DNA of 61,845 bases from Neolentinus lepideus HHB14362 ss-1 (taxonomy: Eukaryota > Basidiomycota > Agaricomycetes > Gloeophyllales > Gloeophyllaceae), in the NCBI GenBank assembly GCA_001632425.1, contig KV425665.1, forward strand, positions 4,465-66,309, given 5' to 3'. Numbering within the stretch: position 1 is the stretch's first letter; the number at the start of each line of letters is the position of its first letter. The position numbers and the translations under genes are program-made. The notes beneath the pieces are model-generated. The model did no database searches and was not told the origin of the DNA. It was given only the letters and a program-made list of their open reading frames with translations. Positions 51,600-61,845 of this stretch are shown one piece after another.

Positions 51600-53996
51600 C
51601 TAACGAACAAAGTGAAATACGGCGAGTACAACGGAGATGGCAGAGAAATTAATATGACAAGGCAGTGGCTGAGGCAATCGGGGGCACTTACCGAGGCCCG
51701 AGCCGGGGCAGCGCCGAGGGCATGGCTAGAGTTGTCGAGATATGTCGACCAAGCCCTGTGCATTACTGCATACAACTACCAGTACACGCAGACGACTGCT
51801 CTACAGACAGATATTACAACAAGAATGAGGAGGAGGGTGGGAGCTTCAAAGATATCAGCCTTAGTTGTAAAGATATAACGCTCCGGGCGGCGGCAACCGA
51901 GCGCAGTTCCTTCCGATCTATCTCACGGGACGCACCCGGCGTATCCGGACTGGCTGGAGGACCCACGAAGTGTTGATTAGAATAGGCGCGAGGAGGAGAT
52001 ATTTTTGATTACTGCAGGAGGCTAAATATACATCAATGAGGACGAAGAAAGGTAGAACAACAGGAGTAAAAGGGCAGATGGGCATCAGATGGTAGAATCA
52101 GACAGACGAGATGGAAGCATATGCGCAAATTTTGGATGGGAAGGTGTCAAGAGCGAATACGGATGCCGTGAGAATTTGAACAAAACGACTAGCTCGAGCC
52201 GAGCATGTGTAGATAGACAGCATTAGGGGTCGAAGCGTTACTTGGCTTTGTTTAGGCTGGGCAGAGCTAAGCACTCGCACCGGCATCAAGAAATTGGAGG
52301 GCATGATGAGATGAAGCCTAGACAGCTAGCCACTAATTGAATCGAAGAGGAAAACTGTCGAAATTGAACCGGATTCGAGCGAGATGTCGCAGAGACGCCG
52401 ACCAACCAAAAGTAGGAGGCTAGCGCAGCGGCGAAGACGAGGGACCGACCGACTCGACAGGGATGCACAATCAGGAAGTAGCAAGGTGGAGCCTGGGCTG
52501 GCAGGTCGGTATAGAAGAGAGTAGCGACACGGAAAGAAATGGGGAGGCATTTTCGGACCTGCGCAGCCACGGTGATTACGAGTGAGAGTAGCGGCCGCAG
52601 TGCGGACATGGCGATGGCGAAAACGAAGATCAAAGACCGCAAGCGCATACGGCGGCCAGGAGTACGGACACAACCGATAGCGGGACGGAGGTTGGGAACG
52701 AAAGAAGGCCGAAGCAACGGAAATAGGTGATACGGCGATGCCTCGCGGCAATAAGACTGATGTGAACATGAGGAATGAAGCGTATAACGACGCGGGTGAG
52801 GAGGGGAAGAATAAGGGAAGATTGGCGCCCATATAGTATTCGATGACTCAGCTGGCCAACCGAGGGATGTGGGATTGATAGACGGGAATGGAAGAAAATG
52901 AGAGAGGCGCCTTCGGGCGGGCAGTGGATAGAGCTTGACGTCGACGCGAGTACAGAGCACATACGAAGAGGAATGAAGCCCTTGACGAGGACATGGCGAA
53001 AGGAGAGTAAAAAGACTGGTGTAGACGGGATTGAGTTGCGGAAGAAAACTACAGTAACATCTTGGGTGTATGCGTATTTGGTGGAAGATGATGAGGAAAG
53101 TAGCAGTCAGAACCAAAGTTCGTGTTGGGACAGCAGTGGTATGGAGAAATGCATACAGTGAACCATGTACTCGCGCCTAATCTGAGAGTAACAAATCCGA
53201 GTCGAGCACCGCGTATTGTACCCCTGTCGTTCCAAGTGAAAATTTCGTATCGGCTGAGAGTAGCAGTGCGTGCATATCGAGCATCCACCGACCAATCAGT
53301 CCTCAAGGCTTTGATGTGTACTATGAGCTGGCATAGAAAATCAATATCGGAGGACAGGCAGAAAACAGAATGCAGAGGGAATCAACGTAGACAAACAAGA
53401 GTCGCAAAGGATAGGTCGTCAAGATGTCCTTGCGGCAGGACTGCCAATATACGTTGTGTAGAACGGGTACGTGCGTCCAGATTCCCGAGCCATTCAGGAC
53501 GGATATCCCAACAGAGAACTCTTCAGATTAATAGAAATCTCAGTGAGCGAGGAAATTGGGACTAGGAAAGTGAGAATAAAGGTGGCATATGCGAGTCAAA
53601 TGTGGCCATGGTATAGGTCAGAGAGCAAGCCACAAAATCTCGACGCGTGCCACGTGGCCTCCGGCCACAGCCGGCCTGCCTTCATGCACACCGGACTTTG
53701 CTTTTGCTCCGGAACTCGAAAACGATATGTCTAGACGCTTCCAACATCGCGGTATATTTATACGGATGGCTCTGAAGGCGCAAGCCAGCAAGACGGGCAT
53801 GCTTGAGTTAAACTTAAGCGGAGCGCCTTGACAACTTCAGTTCATTTCATCACTCAGACTCTCGTTCGAGACCGGATGTTCATACACGTTAGTACAGATA
53901 TACGACAACAGACGACATAACTGATGTACAAAGGGACGGCTACATAAGAAAGAGGTAGCCACTCACAAGATGTCCCATGCATATACCTAAGACGAA
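51600..53996. other. 2.4 kb gap; a 276-codon open frame but no supported gene
   Basis: Upstream of the tetraspanin. On the minus strand an open frame runs 53116-52286 without introns or a recognisable domain. Its composition follows the strong purine bias of the plus strand (pyrimidine-rich when reversed), so I take it as chance or as transcribed leader. A palindrome-rich patch (53650-53685: gccacgtggc, then ggccacagccggcc) is present. Nothing else seen. Confidence 0.4.
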
Positions 53997-55014
53997 GCCA
54001 GGGGGCTTCGAATTTTAGGCGTAGTATCAGATGAAGGTATCGTAAGTCTTGCAGCACTTTGTCTCGATCTCCGCGATCTCCTGGTCCGTTTCTTATGCCC
54101 ATGCTCATCTATTCCTGCGCAGGTCATGTCTCTGAGTTAGTGAGAGCTCGAGAAGCATTGCAATACTTACCCAGGTCCCTTCCACCCAGCATCATAATCA
54201 GTACGCCTACTCTGCCAAGGAGGGTTATCTTATCCCTTTGTAGGTCAATTAGTCTCGCTACTTCCTCGACAAGGGGCCCCTACTGGGACACAGCGGCGAG
54301 ACTCCGGGACGAAGCTGACACGTCGAAAGTTCAGCATACCCACCTTGCCGAAGGAGGGATCAATGTAGAAGTTATTGGATGTTACGTCATCTGCACAGAG
54401 AAGCAGAGGTTCGGTTGATATGTCGATCGTACACCCCCCAGCTGGAGGAGCACGACTCAATGCCTGTCTTCTTGTTTAGTTGGTTCTGTAAATTTGCAAA
54501 CAAATAAGATGACGTGCGTCGTTGAGATACGCTTGCAGCGCTGCTGTATGAGCGAATGCAATAGGCTCCCCCTATGACAAGGGAATATACAGTGTTCGAT
54601 GATTCCGCCACTAACAGGTCCAATCCTAGTATCGCTTTGACGAGGGCAGGAATGAAGCCGGGAAATGGCGGCACCGACTTTCTCGACAGCCTCCGTGTGG
54701 CATCTTGTGCACACATCGGCAGAAGGAGTTTCTTCTAGCCACGCATCGATCTTTGGTTCAGTGATTAGCTCCTTGACAACGTAAACGCGTCTGCTATCGT
54801 CCTCGAAGACATCCAGAATTTCTGGCACACACAGTGCTCTAGGTCGGACTGGGCGAGGTCGTAGACGTGTTTTTGCGTGCGTACTTCAGCGTGAAGTTGG
54901 CGAGTGCGGGTACCATACTTGACAGACATATCGGGAAAGTCCTATAAGATGGTGATAGCCCCAATATGGTCGCTCGCGTCAGATCGCGACAATACGGTCG
55001 CGGAACGCCGTCAT
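53997..55014 (-). pseudogene. aminoglycoside-phosphotransferase-like pseudogene (copy B)
   Basis: Homologous throughout to copies A and C but broken. Near 54982 a stop follows the opening AFRDRIVAI, where the others read a Cys codon. About 15 bp are lost around the HLIIQGRED block. The reading frame shifts near the DPxAPCVPE block. The last codon is lost, the stop coming one residue early (SPLAS-S). Intact-looking pieces include PEILDVFEDDSRRVYVVKEL and DVTSNNFYID. It keeps Asp at the catalytic position (ADDV), which the two intact copies have lost. The GC donor of the first intron (gcacgt) is still present. Divergent from the intact partner gene at 55569. Confidence 0.85.
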
Positions 55015-55568
55015 CTATATTTCAGTGTTCATCGCTACATCAGCAATTGGCAGAATTTGTTTCAGTTTGCGCCCTTAAATACCTTCAAAGGTGGGAGTTG
55101 AGTTGATGGATTCGCGGGGAGAGCGCTGTTGACTTTATAAGTGGGTTAGCCTGAGCACGTGAGGTGCACAGCCACGACTGTGCTGGTTTATGGAAGATGA
55201 ACTTGAACCAGATTATAATTAAGCACGTCGTGCTGGTGGTGAGTGCTGCGTGCATTACCACGCTTATGCTTGACGCTTCAGTATCCGGTTAGGCTCGGAT
55301 AATATTACGCCTCATGTGTTTCGATAGAGGACGCGTCAGCATGATCTTAAACGCTGACTCAAATCGCCTTCACCGCGATCAGCTCTTGCCCACTATGGTC
55401 GACCTCTGGCGAAGACACGATGAGGAAGGTTTAATACCGCTAGAAACGAGCGAAAATTTGTGATAGCGAAAATATACAGATACTACAAACACCGATATCA
55501 TATATAATTCGTAGGTTCTTGTCTATATCTGCCCGCACCCGCCTACGTTTCTCATCGTTTTTGCCATA
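55015..55568. promoter_or_regulatory. divergent promoter of pair B
   Basis: 554 bp between divergent starts, alignable over most of its length with the 547 bp region of pair C. A TATA-like word (gatatcatatataat, 55494-55508) lies about 65 bp before the ATG of the plus-strand gene, and the same word recurs in pair C. On the kinase side the block with ttgagtcagcg is shared with copy A. Confidence 0.6.
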
Positions 55569-56518
55569 ATGTCTGACACCGAAAATTCCTCTGATCAGCC
55601 AATGTTTGACTGGTCAACTGGATCGAACACCTCCAGCACCGGCTCCTTTGTTCCTGGTCCAACGGTCTTCAGCTGGGATACCCTACAAGGTCCAGTCACC
55701 ACTATTCCCGAAGAGATTCCGTGGCGAACCGCCATTCTGCAACCCATTCTATATCTGGACTACAGACAGATGCCAGAAGGAGAGAATCTTCCGAGAAACA
55801 ACACCGCCTTCCGCGTCCACCTTATGGGCGGTATCGAGATAGGTGGCCGCGTGCAAGATGGCGTCATAATTAGCATAGAAGTGGCCGACGCGGACCTCTA
55901 TGCTCCCGGAAATCATTCTGTAAGAACTTTTCTCCATGAAGAAGACAGACAAGCGCACTAGGTTTATATCTCTCAAAATTTTTCAGGGTAACCAATGGTT
56001 TCACAACAAAGTAGCAGGCGAGGACTTCTCTCCCGCGCAACTCGAGATCCAATTTATGAACTATCCCCCGGAATCCTTCCCGGCAACTTATACTGTTGCC
56101 TTCACAATAATGACCACCATGACTCTGGGTCGACTCATCTCCGCTGCTATGGCAAACCAAATGCACAAGTTTGTATTCCTGCCTCGACACCGAGTGAACC
56201 AACCCATCGCTTGGGAGGGTACGACAGATTTCTTGTGAGTCATATTTTGGTTCCTAAGGGTCCTATTAGATGCACTTATGAAATTGCTGCGTATTGATTC
56301 TCGTTTGCAGTCTTCAGTTCTGGGCTCTGCTCGTCCGCCGTGGAGAAGTTAGCTATCAAGACGCTGAAGGTCACCCACTCACAGATACTATTGGATGGTT
56401 CTATCGCCCAAATGCGCCACCAATGTACATCGGCGTTCCATACGGAATATTTATAGAATTTGACCGTGTTGATGATAGCCTAACCCAAGTTCCGGTGCCA
56501 GTCGTGAATGGCCAATGA
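55569..56518 (+). CDS. unknown protein, partner of the kinase-like gene (pair B); faintly DUF7770-like
   Basis: Three exons, 55569-55919, 55987-56234 and 56311-56518 (351, 248, 208 nt); 268 residues. The N-terminal 35 residues are Ser/Thr/Asp-rich (MSDTENSSDQPMFDWSTGSN). Then PEEIPWRTAILQPILYLDYR, an N-rich strand pair, DGVIISIEVADADLYAPGN, GNQWFHNKVAGEDFSPAQLE, MTTMTLGRLISAAMANQMHK, FVFLPRHRVNQPIAWEGTTD, LQFWALLVRRGEVSYQD and PPMYIGVPYGIFIEFDRVDD. The segment LGRLISAAMANQMHKFVFLP with a following Trp-rich helix recalls the C-terminal part of DUF7770 (V..I...GRH.Y.F...G.GCRYW). That resemblance is from memory and weak. No signal peptide or membrane segment. Its neighbour is dead, yet this gene is intact. 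Confidence 0.65.
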
Positions 56519-56851
56519 GCGTATATCACGATATTTGTAGTATATTGTATGCACCCTTTCTCTCTGTTTACTTTATGTCATTCATCATGGTCGATGTATG
56601 TCCTGTAGTTCGATTTCTGTTACTGTAAAGTTTAGAAATGTATCCACACACCACTGAAACCCGCATGAGGTATATGTACGTGTGTCACGTTGCGTCAACT
56701 TAACAGATCAGTTTGTCGTTTTTGGGACCAGACAAATGGATGGCTTGTGTTCATACATATTAGTACAGCTATACGACAGCAGACGACAGAACTGATGTAC
56801 AGATTGCTGGCTACATGAGAAAGAGGTAGTTACACACAAGACGCACCACGC
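56519..56851. other. intergenic between convergent ends of pairs B and C
   Basis: 333 bp of 3' flanks. From about 56750 it resembles the region 53870-53990 beyond copy B (cagacgacagaactgatgtac against cagacgacataactgatgtac), showing that the duplicated unit includes the 3' flank of the kinase-like gene. Confidence 0.55.
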
Positions 56852-57921
56852 CTATACCCAAGACGCAGCCAGGGGGCTTCGAATCGTAGGCGTGGTATCA
56901 GATGAAGGTATCGTAACTCTCGCAGCAGGCTGTCTGGATCTCCGCGATCTGCGGGTCCGTTTCTTACGCCCATGCTCATCTATGCCTGCACGAATCATGT
57001 CTCGGAGTTATTAGGAGCTCTAGGAAATATTGCAATGCTTACCTAGGTGCCTTCCACCCAGCATCGTAATCAGCATGCCTGCTCTGCCAAGGATATCTCT
57101 CTTGTCCGTAGGTAGGTCAACCAGTCTCGATACTTCCTCGACAAATGTGCCCCTCATGGGACTCAGTGCCAAGCTTGCAAGTGACTCTGGAACGAAGCTG
57201 ACGCGTCGAAAGCTCAGCATACCCACCTTGCCCGTGGTGGGATCAATGTAGAAGTTATCGGGTCTCACGTGGCTTGCACAGAGGAGCAGTGGTTCGGTTG
57301 ATATGTTGACCGTACACCTTCCAGATGGAGGAGCACGACTCAGCGCCTGTCTTCTTGTTCAGTTGGTGCTGCACGTTTGCAAGGAGGAAGAAGGAGACGT
57401 GCCTCATTGAGGTATGCTTGCAGCGCTGCTGCGTGAGCAAATGCAATGGGCGCCCCGGTATCAGAAAATATGTAGTGTTCGATAATTCCGCCACCAACAG
57501 GTCCAATCCTAGTATCACTTGGACGAGGGCAAGCATGAAGCCAGGAGATGGCAGCCGCGACTTTCTCGACAGCCTCCGTGTGGCATCGAGTGTGGTCATC
57601 GGTAGAAGCGGCTCCTTCCAGCCACTTATCAAGATTTGGTTCATTAATAAGCTCCTTGACGATGTAAACATGCCCGTGATCATCCTCGAAGACATCCAGG
57701 ATTTCTGGCACACACGGTGCTCTAGGGTCGGACTGGGCGAGGTTGTGAACGTATTTTTGCGTGCGTGCTTCGGCGTGAAGCTGACAGCTGCGGTATCCAT
57801 ACTTGACAAACATGTCGGGAAAGTCCTCTCGCCCTTGTATGATAAGATGGTTGTAATCGTAATACGGACGCTCCCCGCAGATGGCGATGATACGCTCGCG
57901 GAACGCCGCGAACTCAGTCAT
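56852..57921 (-). CDS. aminoglycoside-phosphotransferase-like protein, degenerate active site (copy C)
   Basis: Exons on the minus strand are 57921-57403, 57346-57043 and 56985-56852, 318 residues in frame. Very close to copy A: MTEFAAFRERIIAICGERPY, FVKYGYRSCQLHAEARTQKY, VPEILDVFEDDHGHVYIVKE, IGPVGGGIIEH, then the exon 2 start ALSRAPPSGRCTVNISTEPL. The catalytic-loop region reads LLLCASHVRPDNFYID and the metal site GKVGMLSFRRVSF. So the catalytic Asp is His and the metal Asp is Ser; only Asn is kept. The C-terminal tail is basic (RKKRTRRSRRSRQPA), ending SPLAASWV. Intron 1 (57347-57402) can only be removed with a GC donor (AATGAG|gcacgt). It is divergent from the partner gene at 58469. Probably a pseudokinase-like binding protein; this is inference. 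Confidence 0.78.
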
Positions 57922-58468
57922 AAATTCGATTTTCTTCGCTGCATCATGAATTAGTAAAAATTTGTTTCAGTTCGCGCCATCGAATACCTTCAAATGCGGG
58001 AGCTTGGGTCAGGGCTCGATAGATTCAACTAGCGAAGGCTGCCTCTATAAGCGCAGTAGCACGTGAGCTGCACAGCCACCATTCCGATGATCAGACGCTC
58101 TTGAGAATAACCAAATTCACCGCATATCATGCTGGTGGTAAGTGCTTCACCACGCTTATGACTGATTCTTCATTCACTGTATCCGGCTATAATCGGATGT
58201 TATTACACCTCATGTGTATTGGTAGAGGACGCGTCTTAAATGCCGGCTCAAATCGTCTTCACCGCGATCAGCTCTTGCCGATTATGGCCGACCTCTAGCG
58301 AAGACAAGATGAAGAAGGTTTCGTGCCTATGAGAAGGAACGGAAGTTGTGATGGTGAGAATATTCAGATACAAAGACCGATATCATATATACTCCGTAGG
58401 TCTTTGTGTCTACATCCGCTGCACCCCGCCTACGCTCCTGTTCCCTGAGCCCCGTCGTTTTCACCACA
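57922..58468. promoter_or_regulatory. divergent promoter of pair C
   Basis: 547 bp, homologous to 55015-55568. The TATA-like word gatatcatatata is at about 58379, some 90 bp before the plus-strand ATG. The TGAGTCA word of copies A and B is changed here to tgagccg. Confidence 0.6.
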
Positions 58469-59408
58469 ATGTCTGACACTAATAACTCCTCCGATGAGCC
58501 AATGTCTGACTGGTCAACTGGTTCAGATGCCTCCAGCACAGGCTCCTTCGTTCTTCGTTCACCATACTTCGATCGGAATACCCTTCGTGGGCCAATAAAC
58601 ACTATTCCCGAAGAGATTCCGTGGCGAACCGTAGTTCTGCAGACAATGCTATACGTGGACTACAGAGATATGCCACTTGGAGAGAATATACCTAGGAACA
58701 GCGTCGCCTTTCGTGTCCGCTTTATGAGCAGTATCGAGATAGGCGGCCGTAGGCAAGTGGGTGCCATCATCCACCTTGAAATGGCCGATTCGGACATCTA
58801 TGCTCCTGGAAATTACTCCGTAAAACTTTATCCTTCACTAAGAGCAATATACAAGGGTGCTTACTACATTTTTTAGGGAAACCGATGGTTTCACAACAAA
58901 AGAGCAAATGAGGACTTCTATCCAGGGCAACTCGAGATCCAATTTATACGCTCCGTTCCTGAATCCAACTCTGCACTCCATACTTCTGCATTTCCCATAA
59001 CGACTACAATGACTCTGGGTGCACTCATCTCGGCTGCTATGGCGAACCAAATGCACAAGTTTGTGTTCTTGCCTCGACACCGCGTAAACCAACTTGTCGA
59101 TTGGGAGGGTACAACAGACTTCTTGTAAGTCCTAGCGTGGTTCCTACAAATCCCATTATATGCATTTATGAAATTGCTACGTATTTATCCTCATTCACAG
59201 TCTTCAATTCTGGGCTCTGCTCGTCCGCCGTGGGGAAGTAAGCCTTCAAGACACCGAAGGCCACCCGCTAGCGAATACTATTGGATGGTTCTATCGCCCT
59301 AACGCGCCACCAATGTACATCGGCGTTCCACGCGGAATATTCATAGAATTCGAGCGCATTGACGATGTCTTAACTCAAGTTCCAGTGCCCGTCATGAATG
59401 GTCGGTGA
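58469..59408 (+). CDS. unknown protein, partner of the kinase-like gene (pair C); faintly DUF7770-like
   Basis: Three exons, 58469-58819, 58877-59124 and 59201-59408, with exactly the same exon lengths as the pair B gene; 268 residues. Roughly three quarters of residues match: MSDTNNSSDEPMSDWSTGSD, PEEIPWRTVVLQTMLYVDYR, GNRWFHNKRANEDFYPGQLE, MTLGALISAAMANQMHKFVF, LPRHRVNQLVDWEGTTD, LQFWALLVRRGEVSLQD, PPMYIGVPRGIFIEFERIDD. Differences are mostly conservative and cluster in the middle (residues 145-165). The ATG at 58469 is chosen to match the paralogue; an in-frame ATG at 58406 would add 21 residues. See the pair B gene for the DUF7770 comparison. Confidence 0.65.
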
Positions 59409-59940
59409 ACGATATTCCGGACCTATTGTCTTCTTTCTCCCTGTTTATCTTATGCTTCTGTGTATCGTCGATGTCTTGTATTTCTATTTTGCTCGTAGAA
59501 TCTAGAAATGGGCCCTCACACCACTGCGATCCCGCATAATGTATACGTGCATGTATAGTCTTGCTTCAACTAGTCGCGCTACGCCATCTGTATCTAACAA
59601 ACATATGGGATACCACCCTTTAATAACGTAAAGGCCGTGGCTGCTTGGTTGCTGGCTGTAGTGTCGGCGTGCACAGCTACAATGATGATATCTTCGACTG
59701 CTGCATTCGTCGCACACAAACGCACGTACCTTCAGTACCGTCGAAGTCGGTCCAAGATAGAGATTCACCAATCCTCGCCTTCGACAGAAAATGGGATCTT
59801 CGTGAAATGCAAAAGACCAAGTGTGAGAGGTATGAACTGTGGCATCACTATTCAATCCAAGCCATTACAGTTGACTATAATATAGGTTAATGACTCTTCT
59901 CTTCTTCACCATCTTCCCTCTCTTGAGCTTAGTGTATCAC
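59409..59940. other. intergenic, nothing recognised
   Basis: About 530 bp of 3' flank between convergent genes; overlapping short frames without conserved content. Confidence 0.45.
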
Positions 59941-60689
59941 CTACAAGAGCTCAGCCACCAAAAACTCCCCAACAGTCCACGTCCCGGTCAAAATCAAGCC
60001 AACCATTGCGAACGAGCCGAGGGCACCACCGCGAGACGTGCGCTAAAGCACCAGTACACATCAGTGTCAGCTCCATGTCAGATTAAGCTGTAAGGAGGGA
60101 GTCGTACCTTCTCGGGAATACCAGTCGCGTACCCAATGGTATACAAGCCCCGGCCGAGCGTCCAGACTCCGCAGAGGGAGGCGGCGAGGATGGGATATCT
60201 GAGGCCAGTGATGACCGTCCTATTCAACAGCATATGAGTATTCAGGATACCGACAGGGAGGGAGATCGTGAAAGCGGACCCGATAAGTGCGATGGGAAGA
60301 TTTTCAAGGGTATTCTGGTGTGCGCCTATGTCCCACTGTCAACATAAGTCGAAAGAAGTGCACGTCAATATACGCACGTTGCACGCAATTGAACACCATA
60401 GCCTCCTTCGACGCCTCAGCCTCCGCCTTCTCTGCGTACACTGTCCATTTCCTCTGGTCAATCCCTAGATCATCCCAGCGCGAATGGAAAAGAGACATAC
60501 GCTGAGGGTACTTAATCCCGGCGGCGCGACGGGCGCGGCTGACCCTGATGCTCTGCCATATAAGCAGCCAGACGGGGGAGAAAGTCGAGGCGATCACGTA
60601 AGGGAACCTTTGCATCATATCTGTCAGAACCCGTACTACTTTGCATGATGTCGAGAAACTCACCCCTTGGGAAGAACGACAGTAGTCAT
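59941..60689 (-). CDS. MGST3: microsomal glutathione S-transferase 3-like (MAPEG family)
   Basis: A small four-helix membrane enzyme of the MAPEG family, usually with glutathione transferase/peroxidase activity in the endoplasmic reticulum. The start at 60689 gives MTTVVLPKG and, after one splice, FPYVIASTFSPVWLLIWQSI, then RVSRARRAAGIKYPQ, a short exon YAEKAEAEASKEAMVFNCVQ, RAHQNTLENLPIALIGSAFT (the family RAHQNxLE motif), VITGLRYPILAASLCGVWTL, GRGLYTIGYATGIPEK, and the last exon GGALGSFAMVGLILTGTWTV ending FLVAELL. It is about 160 residues, slightly longer than usual because of an extra segment (GILNTHMLLNR) between helix 2 and GLRYP. Four or five introns. Confidence 0.9.
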
Positions 60690-61845
60690 ATTGATTGTTT
60701 TATAAAGTGTTGAGTATGGAAGAGCCTGGAGAGTTGTGCAACGAGGCCTGTGACCTTTTATACCGTGCAACGGTTGCAGTTGCTAATGACGGTAGAAGCC
60801 GCGACACGTCATGCGGCATTTATTATTCCACGGTGGATCGGGAAATGACATTAGACCTGCGCAAGCCTCTGATGGGGCAGGCCCAGAGGAAAGGGGGAGA
60901 CATTTCAGGAGGTTGCGGGAGGTAAAAGCGGTTCATGATGAGTACGTCGGAGGTAATGAACGGAATGCGGTCGCAATCTGAGCGTCAAATGGTGTGCTTA
61001 GGAGTCCGTGGTGGCAGTGCCTTCCACGTGGAATCGAATCGGTTTGTGGCGCTACTTTTATATAGCGGCAAAATCGGGGTTGGAGAGTGTGTAATATTGC
61101 ACCTGCTTCAAGTTGAGATGTGCTCGTGAGAGTTCTCGAGTCAACTATGGACTTTCAATAGACATGGACACACTTTACTAAAACCGCATTTTAGGAGGAC
61201 AAATGAAATTTCGGAATTTGCTTATATAATTAAAACATGGTGATTTGGCGAAATGACTCTGGGACTGATCTTTTACAGCAGATTTCAGGATTATGAGCCT
61301 ATCTCGAAAAAAAGGCTTATATACTATAGGTGTGGACTTTCGCGAAATTAAAGTAAATTAAATAATTTAACCAAAGGGAGGGGAGAAGGAGGGGGAGAGA
61401 CCGGTCTATCTGCAGCAGATACACCTCGGAAAAGCCCCCAAATTAATTAGCAGCAATGGTCATCTATTGTGCAGTTACCAGTGGCTTTAGATGACCGAAA
61501 ACTCCTTCAAGAAAGTTGTTTTTTGCTCTTTGGAGCCATAGATTTCTCTCTGTTTCGTGGCGCTACGCGCCACATTATCAGCCTGTTTGATAAGATCAGG
61601 GATCACACACCTGCACTGTTCTTATCAGTTCTGATACACTGAATACTCCACTTGGAATGTAGTTCCTGTACCTGTAATTGTACCAAAATTGCGAATTTTG
61701 TTGTGGCACTACCGCACTGGATCCTGAAAAAATGTGCCATAAAGCAGATTGAACTCACTTGACCTGGGACCATTCCCGCTGTGCGATGACCTGTCATGTA
61801 TTCTGTGTCAAGGTACCCGGACATTTCATTGCCATATACATTGTG
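60690..61845. other. 1.15 kb at the window edge without a supported gene
   Basis: AT-rich sequence (notably 61200-61380) with palindromic words such as tatataatta and ttaaataatttaa. The frames in it are short. It could be part of a gene or element that continues beyond the window, but I cannot support one. Confidence 0.4.

Noticed and set aside
52286..53116. Secreted or membrane protein gene on the minus strand
   Set aside because: The hydrophobic look comes from pyrimidine-rich codons; there is no clear start context, domain or splice pattern.
60210..60240. 31 nt GT...AG segment in the MGST3-like gene as an intron
   Set aside because: Removing it would break the reading frame before GLRYP, while reading through keeps it open.
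61603..61824. 73-codon minus-strand frame at the window edge as a transposase piece
   Set aside because: No motif supports this and the window ends too soon.

Overview
The window reads as nuclear DNA of a basidiomycete fungus, most likely an Agaricomycete of the polypore type. The genes are cut by many 50-60 nt GT-AG introns with TAG/CAG acceptors. The families present (DUF6534 membrane protein, polyporopepsin-like aspartic protease, basidiomycete tetraspanin, Plavaka-type transposase, aminoglycoside-phosphotransferase-like proteins) are typical of mushrooms. All gene models were spliced by eye from conserved protein blocks. Where exon coordinates are given, the exons sum to a whole number of codons.

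The left part (1-27 kb) is mostly conserved housekeeping. In order: a GGCATG-rich repeat tract; a BEM46/ABHD13-like hydrolase (-) divergent from the ubiquilin DSK2 (+); a 3 kb stretch without a confident gene; ATG101 (-) divergent from CCT3 (+) across 116 bp; a DUF6534 membrane protein (-); a secreted aspartic protease (-) inside a tandem duplication whose second copy is gutted; tRNA-dihydrouridine synthase DUS1 (+); an acidic protein of unknown function; cofactor-independent phosphoglycerate mutase (+); and the cohesin loader MAU2/SCC4 (+).

The middle (27.5-36.7 kb) is accessory and decayed. It holds a three-exon gene of unknown function, a well-preserved Mutator-type foldback element (682 bp, 113 bp terminal inverted repeats, perfect 9 bp target duplication), a truncated Plavaka-type transposase followed by a 99 bp tandem repeat, remnants of a DUF6534 gene, fragments of MAU2 and a dispersed repeat shared with 20 kb.

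The right part returns to normal genes: an EI24-like membrane protein (+), an ISWI chromatin remodeller (-), an F-box protein (+), a tetraspanin (-) and an MGST3-like enzyme (-) near the end. Between them lies the most unusual feature. A cassette of two divergently transcribed genes, an aminoglycoside-phosphotransferase-like protein with degenerate catalytic residues and a 268-residue protein faintly resembling DUF7770, occurs twice side by side (54.0-56.5 and 56.9-59.4 kb). A third copy of the kinase-like gene, with the same upstream block but no partner, sits at 46.3 kb. One of the three kinase-like copies is a pseudogene. Both complete partner genes have identical exon lengths (351/248/208). 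This cassette is the best candidate for an undescribed system here.
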